Below, one piece after another: positions 1 to 9,476 of a DNA stretch of 35,329 bases. Below the pieces are notes generated by a model. The model was not told the DNA's origin and searched no databases. It saw only the letters and a program-made list of their open reading frames with translations. The stretch covers positions 1 through 35,329 of the forward strand of contig CANFNX010000011.1 of NCBI GenBank assembly GCA_947448495.1. Direction: 5' to 3'. The DNA comes from Bacteriovoracaceae bacterium (GTDB taxonomy: Bacteria; Bdellovibrionota; Bacteriovoracia; Bacteriovoracales; Bacteriovoracaceae). Every line of letters starts with the position of its first letter. Positions within the stretch are counted from its first letter, which is position 1. The translations under genes were made by a program, and so were the position numbers.

Positions 1-2
1 AA

Positions 3-659
3 GACTCTCAAGGACTACTAGCAGATATGATGTCTCAAATGAAAGATCTCCAAGGCCAAATTGATCGTTTGAATGGAAAGATTGAAGAACTTGAGCACAA
101 AAACAAACAGCTTAATCCTGAAACGATCACGAAAATGAATGAAAGCCTAAATGTTCTTAAAACTCAGCAAGAAAATGAGAGTACTCAATTACTTCAGATT
201 CAAAATGAATTAAAAGAACAGCGAACCTTTATTGAAAAGGTCACGGCTTCTTTAAGTCAATCAACTCATCATGAGTCTCCAAAATCTCAAAAAAAAAGCG
301 CAAAAAATGAATTAAGTCACGCCTTAGAGTTAATTAAGAAGGACGCTTTTAGCGATGCGAGAGCGATTTTAGAGCCATTAATCGGCCATTCAAGTTTAAC
401 ACCGGGTGAGCAAAACAAAGTTCTCCATGGTCTTGGTAAGGTTGAATACTTTACTAAAAATTATGATCAATCATTGATCTATTTCACAAAGATTTTTACG
501 AAGTTTCCCAAAGCCAGCCTTGCTCCAAGCTGCCTTCTCTATATCGGAAGGAATCTACACAAATTAGATAAAAAATCTGAAGCCAAAGAAGCTTTTCAAA
601 AGGTTGTTGAAGACTATCCTGGAACAGCTGAAGCTAGCGAAGCGAAAAAAGAACTGTAG
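3..659 (+). CDS. CpoB/YbgF-like coiled-coil plus TPR protein, 5'-truncated by window start
   Basis: Frame is open from position 3 (DSQGLLADMMSQMKDLQ...); N-terminal coiled coil then TPR-like repeats (YFTKNYDQSLIYFTKIFTKFPKASLAPSCLLYIGRNLHKLDKKSEAKEAFQKVVEDYPGT). Confidence 0.75.
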   Translation, partial: DSQGLLADMMSQMKDLQGQIDRLNGKIEELEHKNKQLNPETITKMNESLNVLKTQQENESTQLLQIQNELKEQRTFIEKVTASLSQSTHHESPKSQKKSAKNELSHALELIKKDAFSDARAILEPLIGHSSLTPGEQNKVLHGLGKVEYFTKNYDQSLIYFTKIFTKFPKASLAPSCLLYIGRNLHKLDKKSEAKEAFQKVVEDYPGTAEASEAKKEL

Positions 660-665
660 GCATTT

Positions 666-1712
666 TTGAAAGACACTAAAAAGAAAATTATCTTAGGCAT
701 TGAAACAAGCTGCGACGATACATCAGTATGTATTCTCGAATGTCTTGGTCTAGACACAAAAATTCTCTCTCTTAATAGCTACAATCAAGATTTTCTTCTG
801 GCAAAATGGGGTGGAGTTGTTCCTGAATTGGCAGCTCGAAGCCACCTCAAGGCTATTCCTCCTCTCCTGGAAGTTGCCTTTAAAGAATCAGCACTCCATC
901 CGGAAGATATTACCGAAGTTGCCGTCACGACCCATCCCGGACTTGTAGGCTCACTCTTAACAGGAATTAATTTGGCGAAAACGTTCGCCCTGATCCATAG
1001 GCTTCCGATTACTCCAGTGAATCATCTTTACTCCCATCTTGAGGCAATCCATTTAACTGAAAAAATTTCTTATCCTTACTTAGGTCTACTTGTGAGTGGG
1101 GGTCATACAGTATTTTTTTGGGTCAAGGCCGCGGATCATATGGATGTTCTTGGAACAACTTTGGATGATGCTGCTGGAGAAGCCTTCGATAAAGGTGGAA
1201 AACTCCTTGGAGTTGGATACCCAGCGGGAAAAATCATTGATGACTTGGCTAAAACGGGAGACAAAAAGAAATATCAATTTCCCATTAGCTATCTAAGAGA
1301 TAGACCTGGTAAAATGAGTTTTTCAGGTTTAAAGACGGCCCTTAGGGTTAAGCTTGAAAAGATGACAGCCGAAGACATTGAATCTGAAAAGAGTCACCTC
1401 TGTGCATCTTATCAAGAAGCCATCGTTCAAAGTTTAAAAATCAAAACTGTAGAAATTATTGAAAAAATTCTTCATCAAAACGTTCGTGATTTTAATACCC
1501 CACTAGTCATCGGTGGTGGCGTTGCTTGTAATTCTCGTCTCCGAGAAGTCATGCAAACAACATTTAAACATGTTCATTTTGTTTCCCCTCGATTTTGTAC
1601 TGATAATGCGGGGATGATTGCGAACTGGGCAAGTCGAGTTCCACATGTAACTTCTCTCTTCCCAGAATGCTTAAGCCTGGATGCTCAAAGCCGCTTTGTG
1701 GAGAAAAAGTAA
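666..1712 (+). CDS. tsaD: tRNA N6-adenosine threonylcarbamoyltransferase TsaD (TTG start)
   Basis: ILGIETSCDDTSV, VVPELAARSHL, VSGGHT, DDAAGEAFDKGGKLL and GGGVACNSRLR motifs of the Kae1/TsaD family. Confidence 0.96.
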   Translation: MKDTKKKIILGIETSCDDTSVCILECLGLDTKILSLNSYNQDFLLAKWGGVVPELAARSHLKAIPPLLEVAFKESALHPEDITEVAVTTHPGLVGSLLTGINLAKTFALIHRLPITPVNHLYSHLEAIHLTEKISYPYLGLLVSGGHTVFFWVKAADHMDVLGTTLDDAAGEAFDKGGKLLGVGYPAGKIIDDLAKTGDKKKYQFPISYLRDRPGKMSFSGLKTALRVKLEKMTAEDIESEKSHLCASYQEAIVQSLKIKTVEIIEKILHQNVRDFNTPLVIGGGVACNSRLREVMQTTFKHVHFVSPRFCTDNAGMIANWASRVPHVTSLFPECLSLDAQSRFVEKK

Positions 1713-2509
1713 TGGGTAAATTTCCTACGGCGAATAAAAGTTTCGGCCAACATTTTCTGAACAGCCCTACGGTGATAAAAAAAATTACTTCTCCCCTGCC
1801 TGAACATTGTGATGCCATTATTGAAGTTGGACCAGGGCCCGCAGTTCTCACTCCCCTCTTGGCCAGCTACAAAAAGCCATTTTACGTAATAGAAATGGAT
1901 CAAAGATTTATAGACCTTCTTGCACCTGTCGTTGGAGCAGAAAATATTTTCAATCAAGATGCTCTCGAATTTAATTGGTCTCAATTTCTTGAAGAAAAGA
2001 AATTTCGCTCTATTTGGCTTGTCTCAAATCTTCCTTATAACGTCAGCGTTCCCTTGACATTAAACTTTATGAGGATTCCCCAGATCACCTCCATGACACT
2101 GATGTATCAGAAAGAAGTTGCTGAAAAAATCTTACCTAAAGATCTAAGAAACTCCATGGGATCTCTTCATGTTTTGATGCAGTCTCAGTTTGACTTATCT
2201 CACGTGGTCTATGCGCCTCCTGGAGCTTTTATTCCACCACCCAAAGTGGACTCTCAAGTACTCTCATTTAAAAGAAAATTAGAACCGGTAATTCCTCTTT
2301 CTGAGATCGATGATTTCGAAAGCTACTTGAGACTTATTTTTGGCCAGAAAAGAAAGCAATTGGGTGGCATCCTCCGTAAGGAATGGGGAGTCGAAAGAAC
2401 TCAATCTGCTTTTGAACAGTCGCATCTGTCTTTAGAGATACGTGCGGAAGCCTTAACCTTTAAACAAGTTATTAACTTATATGAAATTTCTCGTCGTCTT
2501 CTTACTTAG
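1712..2509 (+). CDS. rsmA: 16S rRNA (adenine1518-N6/adenine1519-N6)-dimethyltransferase; ORF track start 1667 is probably too early
   Basis: KSFGQHFLNSPTVIKKI, IEVGPGPAVLTPLL, VSNLPYNVSVPL and FGQKRKQLGG motifs; ATG at 1712 overlaps the tsaD TAA stop. Confidence 0.93.
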   Translation: MGKFPTANKSFGQHFLNSPTVIKKITSPLPEHCDAIIEVGPGPAVLTPLLASYKKPFYVIEMDQRFIDLLAPVVGAENIFNQDALEFNWSQFLEEKKFRSIWLVSNLPYNVSVPLTLNFMRIPQITSMTLMYQKEVAEKILPKDLRNSMGSLHVLMQSQFDLSHVVYAPPGAFIPPPKVDSQVLSFKRKLEPVIPLSEIDDFESYLRLIFGQKRKQLGGILRKEWGVERTQSAFEQSHLSLEIRAEALTFKQVINLYEISRRLLT

Positions 2510-3788
2510 CTTTGCCCATAATGCCTGGGCGTCACTCCCTGAACTTTTTGGTCAATCCACTGAAAGTCTGGCGATAGGGAATCAGGCCCAGAGAGAGTCT
2601 GCAGCCAATAATTATCAAGCTCCGGCCTTGCAAGGTTATTCAAAAACGACTCTATTTAGTTTTGATAGTTTTTATGTGAACACTGATTTTAAAGACATAA
2701 ATAACATTTACATCAAAAACTCAACGAATACTGTCAACACTCTCCAACGTGGAAATGTTAAAGTTAATTCAACTCCATCAACACTTTTTGCTGCCCATCT
2801 TTCGACTCCCCTTATTGATCAAGTAGGACCCAAGTTAAACTTCTCACTTTTTGCTCCACTGGACCGACTCATGGAAGCGGACTCTGGAGATCCTTATCTC
2901 CCTCGCTATGTCATGTATCAGAATCGTTTTTTAAGACCTGTGATGCTTTTTAATATCGCTCAAAGTTTTGAAGACTGGAGTTTTGCATTAGGGGCCCAAT
3001 CAGGTTTTCAATCCACGGGTGAGGCATATTTTATTACTCGCACGACTCCTGGGAGCCCGAGCCTGGCCAAGATTAGTTTTAATGCTAAACCGACCTGGGG
3101 AGCCATCTTCTCGGTTGCGAAAAAGAATCAAAATCAAGTAACTCACCTGACTTTCCAACAAGAAATGAAATCGAAACTAACAAACCGAGCGACTGGTGAA
3201 ACAGAAGTCTTTGGTGCAGGAGTTGGTCAATTTGATTTCGATCTGACCTCACTTCTCTACTATGACCCTTTGATTATTAGACTTGGTCATCAAGTTCACC
3301 TAGAGGAAAATAGTTTTTTTTTCTCATTTGAGTTTCAAGAATGGGATCATTATCAAAGTTCGAGTTTAAACTTGAAAAAACTCGGCGGCACTATCAATGG
3401 ATCACAAAATTACGAACATATTAAGACGAAAAATATTTTCATTCCTAAAATTGGATTTGAACACAAAATAAATAAAAACTGGTCGGCAAAAGCGGGTTAC
3501 TTTTATCGTCAAAGTCCGATTGACCAACATAATCTCAAGAACTCAGGGAATTCTCTGGATAGCGACAAACACGTTGCATCTATCGGTATTGGCCATAAAT
3601 TCTCTTTACGCCAAAAAGTGATGGGATTGGATTTTGCCTATCAAAGTCATTTTTTAAAATCATTTAAGGTCTACAAAACATCCAACAGGGAAGATGGTGA
3701 CCCATCTGAACCAAAGATCGGTTCGCCAGGTTATCAGGTTGGTGGTATGATTCACGTTCTGAGTCTGGGTTTAAACTGGAAATATTAA
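2481..3788 (+). CDS. Putative outer membrane beta-barrel protein, FadL/OmpP1-like
   Basis: Signal peptide MKFLVVFLLSFAHNAWA; amphipathic beta-strand pattern; LFGQSTESLAIGNQAQ...NNYQAPA resembles FadL-family N-termini. Confidence 0.6.
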   Translation: MKFLVVFLLSFAHNAWASLPELFGQSTESLAIGNQAQRESAANNYQAPALQGYSKTTLFSFDSFYVNTDFKDINNIYIKNSTNTVNTLQRGNVKVNSTPSTLFAAHLSTPLIDQVGPKLNFSLFAPLDRLMEADSGDPYLPRYVMYQNRFLRPVMLFNIAQSFEDWSFALGAQSGFQSTGEAYFITRTTPGSPSLAKISFNAKPTWGAIFSVAKKNQNQVTHLTFQQEMKSKLTNRATGETEVFGAGVGQFDFDLTSLLYYDPLIIRLGHQVHLEENSFFFSFEFQEWDHYQSSSLNLKKLGGTINGSQNYEHIKTKNIFIPKIGFEHKINKNWSAKAGYFYRQSPIDQHNLKNSGNSLDSDKHVASIGIGHKFSLRQKVMGLDFAYQSHFLKSFKVYKTSNREDGDPSEPKIGSPGYQVGGMIHVLSLGLNWKY

Positions 3789-4237
3789 TGGGCGTAAAGA
3801 TTATCTGTAAAAATCAAAGAGCAGAATATGACTTCTTCATCGAAGACAAGTATGAATGCGGTATAGTCCTTCAGGGGACCGAAGTTAAGTCGCTGCGTCA
3901 AGGCAAAGGTATTATTAATGAGGCCTTTGTGACAATCGATTCACAGGGTGAAGCATGGCTCCAAAACTCTACCATACCGCATTATGACTTTGGTAACATC
4001 AACAACCATCCAGAAACCAGAAAGCGTAAGTTGCTGTTAAAACGAGAACAGATTCATCAAATTGAGAAAAAAATGGCCATCAAGGGTTTGACTGTCATTC
4101 CACTTGCCCTCTATTTTAAAGATTCTCTAGTGAAGTGTGAAATTGCACTGGCAAAGGGTAAAAAACTCTTTGATAAGCGTGACACATCGGCTAAAAAGGA
4201 CGTAGAGCGCAAAATTAGACAGGGGCAATACGAATAA
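3788..4237 (+). CDS. smpB: SsrA-binding protein SmpB
   Basis: CKNQRAEYDFFIEDKYECGIVLQGTEVKSLRQGK and GKKLFDKRDTSAKKDVERKIR family signature. Confidence 0.97.
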   Translation: MGVKIICKNQRAEYDFFIEDKYECGIVLQGTEVKSLRQGKGIINEAFVTIDSQGEAWLQNSTIPHYDFGNINNHPETRKRKLLLKREQIHQIEKKMAIKGLTVIPLALYFKDSLVKCEIALAKGKKLFDKRDTSAKKDVERKIRQGQYE

Positions 4238-4575
4238 TGGAAACATCATTAGAAAACGTCCGCAGCATTCATCTACTTAATCAAACTAAGGTTTTCTCCC
4301 ATGAGGAAGCTATGGATATGATTCCCCTATTGATGCACATCTCATCAAAAACGAAACGCGAATTAAATGTTCTCAATTCTCAATTAAGTTTTTTAAAAAC
4401 AAATTCTGAAAAAGCTATCGCGATTCAGGAAAAGATTAATGTTGGGGTTCAAGCCTGGTCTGACAAAATTAGAAGATTAGGCGCTGTTCCTGTGTCCCTC
4501 TGTAAAGTTCGTATTCCAGGAGAAGATGGTCAATATCTTTGGGAATACCCTGAGAACCGTCTTTTCATGCAGTAA
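4237..4575 (+). CDS. Small protein, possibly DUF2203-like
   Basis: FSHEEAMDMIPLLMHISSKTKREL...LGAVPVSLCKVRIPGEDGQYLWEYPEN resembles DUF2203 proteins; overlaps the smpB stop by one base. Confidence 0.55.
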   Translation: METSLENVRSIHLLNQTKVFSHEEAMDMIPLLMHISSKTKRELNVLNSQLSFLKTNSEKAIAIQEKINVGVQAWSDKIRRLGAVPVSLCKVRIPGEDGQYLWEYPENRLFMQ

Positions 4576-5302
4576 AGAGCTCCCACACACCTTCAATTAA
4601 AACTTTTGTCCCCATCAAACCTAAAAGAATATTGAGGATGAGATTAAATTTCTCGTCTGAAATCTTTTTAGATACAGGTATCGACAGGCCCACACCTAGC
4701 AGGGACGCCAGGATCAGTAAAAGCACGTCCTCTTTTAAATTATAAAAATCTATTCCCGCGGCTCCCCAAAAGGCGAAGATCTTTGAAATCTGCAGCATTG
4801 CTTGACCAGCACTTTTAGTTGAAAGCATGCCTTCACGAGAAATTTTTAAGCGATTAAAAAACGGCATCACAAGTGGCCCAACCGCTCCCACAAAGACTCC
4901 TGCAAATCCTGAAAACATTCCGAGCCAAATAAATGTTTTAAATCGAGGCTCTCCCTTTGGCCTGAAAGAAAATGGAAGAACAGAAAGGAGAATGAAGGAA
5001 CCGACTAAAATTTTGAGCCAACTTGGATTAACCAAATGAAAAATTTTTGCTCCAAACCAGGCGGCAGGAATCATGAGACTTGCATAACTCACAACGACTT
5101 TCCAATTCACGGTCTTAAAAAAAATCCCCGCTCGTAAACTATTCGCTGTAAGTTGTGTAAAGCTGTGAAGAGGAATGGCCATTGCGGGAGGAAAAACCAG
5201 GAGTAAGCCTGCGAGGATAAGTGTGCCTCCTCCCATCCCAGTCAAACTCGAAATAAAGGCGCCAACAGTGACAAGGGCAAAAAGCAAGAAAGAACTCATC
5301 AC
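4565..5302 (-). CDS. Sulfite exporter TauE/SafE family membrane protein
   Basis: Multi-TM; GAFISSLTGMGGGTLI N-terminal motif and GMFSGFAGVFVGAVGPLVMPFF second-half repeat. Confidence 0.85.
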   Translation of the reverse strand: MMSSFLLFALVTVGAFISSLTGMGGGTLILAGLLLVFPPAMAIPLHSFTQLTANSLRAGIFFKTVNWKVVVSYASLMIPAAWFGAKIFHLVNPSWLKILVGSFILLSVLPFSFRPKGEPRFKTFIWLGMFSGFAGVFVGAVGPLVMPFFNRLKISREGMLSTKSAGQAMLQISKIFAFWGAAGIDFYNLKEDVLLLILASLLGVGLSIPVSKKISDEKFNLILNILLGLMGTKVLIEGVWELFTA

Positions 5303-6408
5303 CAGCCTTTGTAATCCTGGTAAAGTTGTATTTTTCTTCTCATGGCCTCAAAGGCAAGTGAAATCTCAAAGGTAAAAAGTTTTGAGATTTTAAAGTATCT
5401 ATCAAAATTTGCCTGAAAATCTTTTTCAATGAACTCAGCAGTCTTTGGATCTTTTAAACCTTTCCTGTGCCCTTTACCGAGCTCAGACCCAACCGAGGCT
5501 GCAAAATCACAAAGTTCATCTTTATCTAAGAACTTTTTAACTTTCACGGCGAAGCTAGGAATTTGTCGTCCCCAGTATTGTTTATTTTGAAAAGTACAAT
5601 ACCCTAGGCGCTCCTCCATTCCATCTGCAAAAATTTTACTGGCCTCAATCATTCTCAAACCATGATGCTCAAATGGAGAATAGAAAAAACGATTATTTTT
5701 TTCTTCGTAAACTTCTTTGATATCTAAAAGGATGGCATCGTTATGGGAATCTGGATTTTTTGGAAAGAGTGAGATGATAAAATGTTTTTTGCCAAGACTT
5801 CCAGGAGTGAGACCTGCTTCATCGACATAATATTCATTTAAAAGATGCAGCTCATTTCTCGATTCAAGAAACTTCTTCAATAATCCAGTCACGACCTCGC
5901 TGCGGGAATTAATTCTAAATTCTCTCATTTTCTTGGCCCATTTTTTATTAGCGGCCAGGTAATCTTTCGTCGTTAGCTGCCAACGCTCCGGGGTGACTTC
6001 TTTGAGCATTTTAAGTTGCTTATGGGGAATATCAGGGTGAAGAAAATGGGTAAAATAAGAATCGATGAAATACTCCACGATTCTTCTATCGAGATATCCA
6101 TCGTTATCCTCTCTTCTCAGAGATAAAGAGCTTAGAAATCGAATAATGTCCCAGCAATAAGGTCCCATTCTAGATCGATCAAAATCCATCATGGCAGACC
6201 CACGAGAGGTTTTTACATAATTATCGATGTGCGGATTCCCATGAATAAATGTTGTAGGAACCTTGGTAAGATCAACAAATCTTTGAAGTTTGGCCTGCAT
6301 AATTGGTCCGGCCATTCGAAAGAATAGATAACGCGCCTCTTTTCGAGGCATAGGTGAAATACTTAACCGTTTTTGAAAGATTTGGCCTTGTCGTAAATAC
6401 TCTTCCAT
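5299..6408 (-). CDS. DUF2252 family protein
   Basis: FIHGNPHIDNYVKTSRGSAMMDFDRSRMGPYCWDIIRFLSSLSLR and FADGMEERLGYC typical of DUF2252 (kinase-like fold). Confidence 0.8.
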   Translation of the reverse strand: MEEYLRQGQIFQKRLSISPMPRKEARYLFFRMAGPIMQAKLQRFVDLTKVPTTFIHGNPHIDNYVKTSRGSAMMDFDRSRMGPYCWDIIRFLSSLSLRREDNDGYLDRRIVEYFIDSYFTHFLHPDIPHKQLKMLKEVTPERWQLTTKDYLAANKKWAKKMREFRINSRSEVVTGLLKKFLESRNELHLLNEYYVDEAGLTPGSLGKKHFIISLFPKNPDSHNDAILLDIKEVYEEKNNRFFYSPFEHHGLRMIEASKIFADGMEERLGYCTFQNKQYWGRQIPSFAVKVKKFLDKDELCDFAASVGSELGKGHRKGLKDPKTAEFIEKDFQANFDRYFKISKLFTFEISLAFEAMRRKIQLYQDYKGW

Positions 6409-6451
6409 ATATCAACTATTGAGCTTAATCGAGTTGAGGTCAACAACAGAA

Positions 6452-6480
6452 TTCACTTCCATTCATTATTAAGTTAATAT
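6452..6480 (+). promoter_or_regulatory. Putative sigma70-like promoter TTCACT-17-TAATAT immediately upstream of the 6488 ORF
   Basis: -35-like ttcact 6452-6457, 17-nt spacer, -10 taatat 6475-6480; start codon 7 nt after the -10. Confidence 0.4.
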
Positions 6481-6487
6481 AGCCCCG

Positions 6488-6991
6488 ATGAAGGAAAAAT
6501 TAAGAAATCACTTTTTAAATCTGGGGCCTAGAAGATTTGTCATTTTGGCAGTCATTGCCCTTATCATCCTTGATCTACTCACGGCCTATTACTTTCGACT
6601 CTCATGGGAAACACGGGGTCTTTCCAAAAGTCTAGTCGCCCTATCCATTGGTCAGGCAAAATTTAGCGTTTCTGATTTTTCTCAAGAGACTCTTTTAGAA
6701 ATGTCAGGACTTGTTAATCAAACGATCGATTTCCTATTGATTCTGCTGATCTTTAATAATTTATTTTTTTATTTCTTCTATCTTAAAAAGAAATTATGGG
6801 CCCAATCCTATGTTCTTTTTTACACTCTCAGCGCTGCGGTTCTATCCTTAACCATGATCTTTGATAATCAATTAGGAATAGGATGGTTATTATTTAATAT
6901 CGCCACGATCCCTACCTATATGTACCTTTATTTTGGAGTGAAACTCTTAAAACCTGAAACTATCCTTGTGCCAGAAAAGAAGGCACAATAA
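6488..6991 (+). CDS. Hypothetical multi-pass membrane protein
   Basis: Several hydrophobic helices; no family recognised. Confidence 0.7.
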   Translation: MKEKLRNHFLNLGPRRFVILAVIALIILDLLTAYYFRLSWETRGLSKSLVALSIGQAKFSVSDFSQETLLEMSGLVNQTIDFLLILLIFNNLFFYFFYLKKKLWAQSYVLFYTLSAAVLSLTMIFDNQLGIGWLLFNIATIPTYMYLYFGVKLLKPETILVPEKKAQ

Positions 6992-7925
6992 AGTTTCCGC
7001 CATCTGAAGTTCCCCACTCCGGAATTTCCCGCAGTCCATTCATGAGCATTCTCTGTCCAACGACCGAAAGAATGAAAGAATCAAAGGCTTGTTCATTTTT
7101 TATGATTGTATCTAAATCGTTTTCATAGATAAAAATATCCATCTGTTTTTCAATTTGCTGGACGATAAGTTCTCGAGCAGAACTGGCCAATTCAAGATCA
7201 AAAAGTTGAAGGAGTGTGGATTTTGAAATTATCCGGGCACGATAAAGTTCTATTAAGCAGATTTCAATGCTTGATTCATACATTTTAAGATCACGTGGAA
7301 GATGCCTGACAAGATATTTCAGCCTTGCTAAGAGCATGACTGAAACATTCCCAAAGGAATCGTAAGACATCTTAAAAACCTCTAACAATTGGTCGTAGTA
7401 ATTTTTCCAAATCCAAAAATCGATTGGACGATGCCAATAAGGAACAAACCCTTTACGCAGTTTACGTTTAAAGGATCTTGATAGCATGTGCTCATCAGCA
7501 TTCTTTTTAGTGAGATTTTTGGAGTAATCAACCTCTAATGAAGCGACTCGATCTTGTTCATACTTTTTAGGATTTACACGCTCATACTCCGCATCCTCAT
7601 CCAAAAGTTTTTTCATTTCTTCTCGGACTTCCATAACCTCTCGTCGCGGACAGGCATGAGCACCGGAACAGCTATTTAAACAGGCTTCTTCACACGGGGG
7701 CCGAGACAGAGGAAAATCGACAATCAGTTGCCGAAGTTCATATTGCTCCACCCATGATGCAATAATTTCATCACGGTCGCGAATCTCTTCATCCTTAACT
7801 TGATGAAGAGATTTTAAAAACCAACGTTTTTTTTCTGGATAATACTCAAGAAGAGAAAGAAAAAAATTCTCTCTACGTCCACCGCCAAGACTCATTCCTG
7901 CGACATTTTTTGGTTGGGTGCCCAA
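6960..7925 (-). CDS. Hypothetical protein with CX3CX3CX5C cluster, weakly DUF429/RNase H-fold-like at the N-terminus
   Basis: VAGMSLGGGRRENFFLSLL...LRQLIVDFPLSRPPCEEACLNSCSGAHACP; 11 nt downstream of the GHMP kinase gene. Confidence 0.7.
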   Translation of the reverse strand: MGTQPKNVAGMSLGGGRRENFFLSLLEYYPEKKRWFLKSLHQVKDEEIRDRDEIIASWVEQYELRQLIVDFPLSRPPCEEACLNSCSGAHACPRREVMEVREEMKKLLDEDAEYERVNPKKYEQDRVASLEVDYSKNLTKKNADEHMLSRSFKRKLRKGFVPYWHRPIDFWIWKNYYDQLLEVFKMSYDSFGNVSVMLLARLKYLVRHLPRDLKMYESSIEICLIELYRARIISKSTLLQLFDLELASSARELIVQQIEKQMDIFIYENDLDTIIKNEQAFDSFILSVVGQRMLMNGLREIPEWGTSDGGNFIVPSFLAQG

Positions 7926-7936
7926 TGTGTATCCTC

Positions 7937-8950
7937 TTATAGAGGCGACTCAACCTTAAACGGAAGGATCTCCATCCCATGGGCCCGAACTTTGGTTTCA
8001 ATCACATTTGGATCAAGACCTTTATGGACCAGGATAAAGCAGCCACCGCCGCCAGCGCCGCACATCTTTAATCCTAACACATTTCCTTCATTTTTTAATT
8101 CTGATGTAAATTGACGAATTTTATCAGTCGTAATTCCAGGAAAGAGCTTTTCACGCTCAAGCCCCTCTTGAGCAATATTTTGAAGCATCTCATCCCATTT
8201 ACGCTCTTTAAGTGCAATGTAAGTGGCGTGAGAAATCTGGGCAATACGATTAAGCCCCTCGACAACTTCTGGTTTTTTATCAAAAAAGCCTTTATAAACT
8301 TCCCAGTTATTGATCCCAGAAGCTCGGGATTGACCCGAGGAGATAAGAGTCAGATGGGTTTCAAGGATATGTTTCAGTTCATCTGAATAGAGCTGCTCCA
8401 CCTTGATTTCACCTTCAACTCCTTTAACTGCCAGCACTCCACCTGTCAGCGCCGGAAAATAATCTTGGTAGCCCGCCATTCCCTGATTTAAAATTCGGCT
8501 TTCAACTGCTTTCACCCGAAGAACAGCATTCAAACGATCATAGTTGTAACCTGTAAAATTACAAAGAGCTCGATAAAGGGTCACCCCCATCGCTGAAGAA
8601 CCACCAAGCCCAGATCCAGCTGGTGCACCCGAAGAGAGTTCAAGTTTTAGACCAGAATTAATATTAAAGAGCCTCAGAATTTGAAGAACAAAAGACATTT
8701 CAGCAAATTCTTTTGTGTAAACGACGCGATCTTCAGTTAAATCCTTCGACTCGTATTTGTAAGTTTTATTATAATCTTTGGAATGAATTTCAATTCCATC
8801 AAATGCTATCTTGGAAAGGGTGACAGAAGCTTTTAAACCTGTTGCCACATTTAAAGTAACGACATTTTTAATAATAAGATTGATGGGCTCAATATCAAGT
8901 GTTCCACCAACAAGATCAACTCTTACACTACCCTGATTAGTTACCTGCAT
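7937..8950 (-). CDS. GHMP kinase family protein (sugar/mevalonate-type)
   Basis: VRVDLVGGTLDI, LSSGAPAGSGLGGSSAMGV (ATP-binding) and LKMCGAGGGGCFI (motif 3). Confidence 0.88.
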   Translation of the reverse strand: MQVTNQGSVRVDLVGGTLDIEPINLIIKNVVTLNVATGLKASVTLSKIAFDGIEIHSKDYNKTYKYESKDLTEDRVVYTKEFAEMSFVLQILRLFNINSGLKLELSSGAPAGSGLGGSSAMGVTLYRALCNFTGYNYDRLNAVLRVKAVESRILNQGMAGYQDYFPALTGGVLAVKGVEGEIKVEQLYSDELKHILETHLTLISSGQSRASGINNWEVYKGFFDKKPEVVEGLNRIAQISHATYIALKERKWDEMLQNIAQEGLEREKLFPGITTDKIRQFTSELKNEGNVLGLKMCGAGGGGCFILVHKGLDPNVIETKVRAHGMEILPFKVESPL

Positions 8951-9467
8951 TTAACATTCCTATGTATGGGAGTTCACGATAGCGGCCGGCATAATCTAGG
9001 CCATAACCAATGACAAACTTATCCTCAATTTCAAAACCAAGATAATCAATATTCACTTTATGCTTTAATTTGACCGGCTTGAAAAGTAGAGAAGCAAGTT
9101 TGACAGTCTTTGGCTTTCGAACGTGCATCATATCCATCAGAGTTTTAATCGTAAGTCCGGTATCAACAATATCTTCCACGATTAAAACATTCTTGCCTTC
9201 AATATTGGCCGTGATATCCATCTCGAGGCGAACATTGCCAGAACTATTGGTGGAATCTCCATAGGAAGAAAGTGAGATAAACTCAAGAGAAACTGGACGA
9301 TTAATTTTCTTAATGAGATCAGAACAAAAAATAAAGGCTCCTTTCAGAACACAAATGACAATCAGATCCTCATTTTCGAAATCTTTTGTGATCGCTTTTC
9401 CAAGTGCCTCAATTCGAAGTGAGATTTCCTCCTCCGTTATAAGGGCTTCAGGGGTATACATTTCCAT
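8937..9467 (-). CDS. hpt: Hypoxanthine phosphoribosyltransferase
   Basis: IVICVLKGAFIFCSDLIKKI, EFISLSSYGDSTNSSGNVRL and VLIVEDIVDTGLTI PRPP motif; AGGAGA SD upstream of ATG. Confidence 0.95.
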   Translation of the reverse strand: MEMYTPEALITEEEISLRIEALGKAITKDFENEDLIVICVLKGAFIFCSDLIKKINRPVSLEFISLSSYGDSTNSSGNVRLEMDITANIEGKNVLIVEDIVDTGLTIKTLMDMMHVRKPKTVKLASLLFKPVKLKHKVNIDYLGFEIEDKFVIGYGLDYAGRYRELPYIGMLNAGN

Positions 9468-9476
9468 AGTTTTCTC

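Noticed and set aside
1564-1984. Two - strand ORFs (1564-1851, 1685-1984) over the tsaD/rsmA junction
   Set aside because: Antisense to two confidently identified genes; no recognisable protein features.
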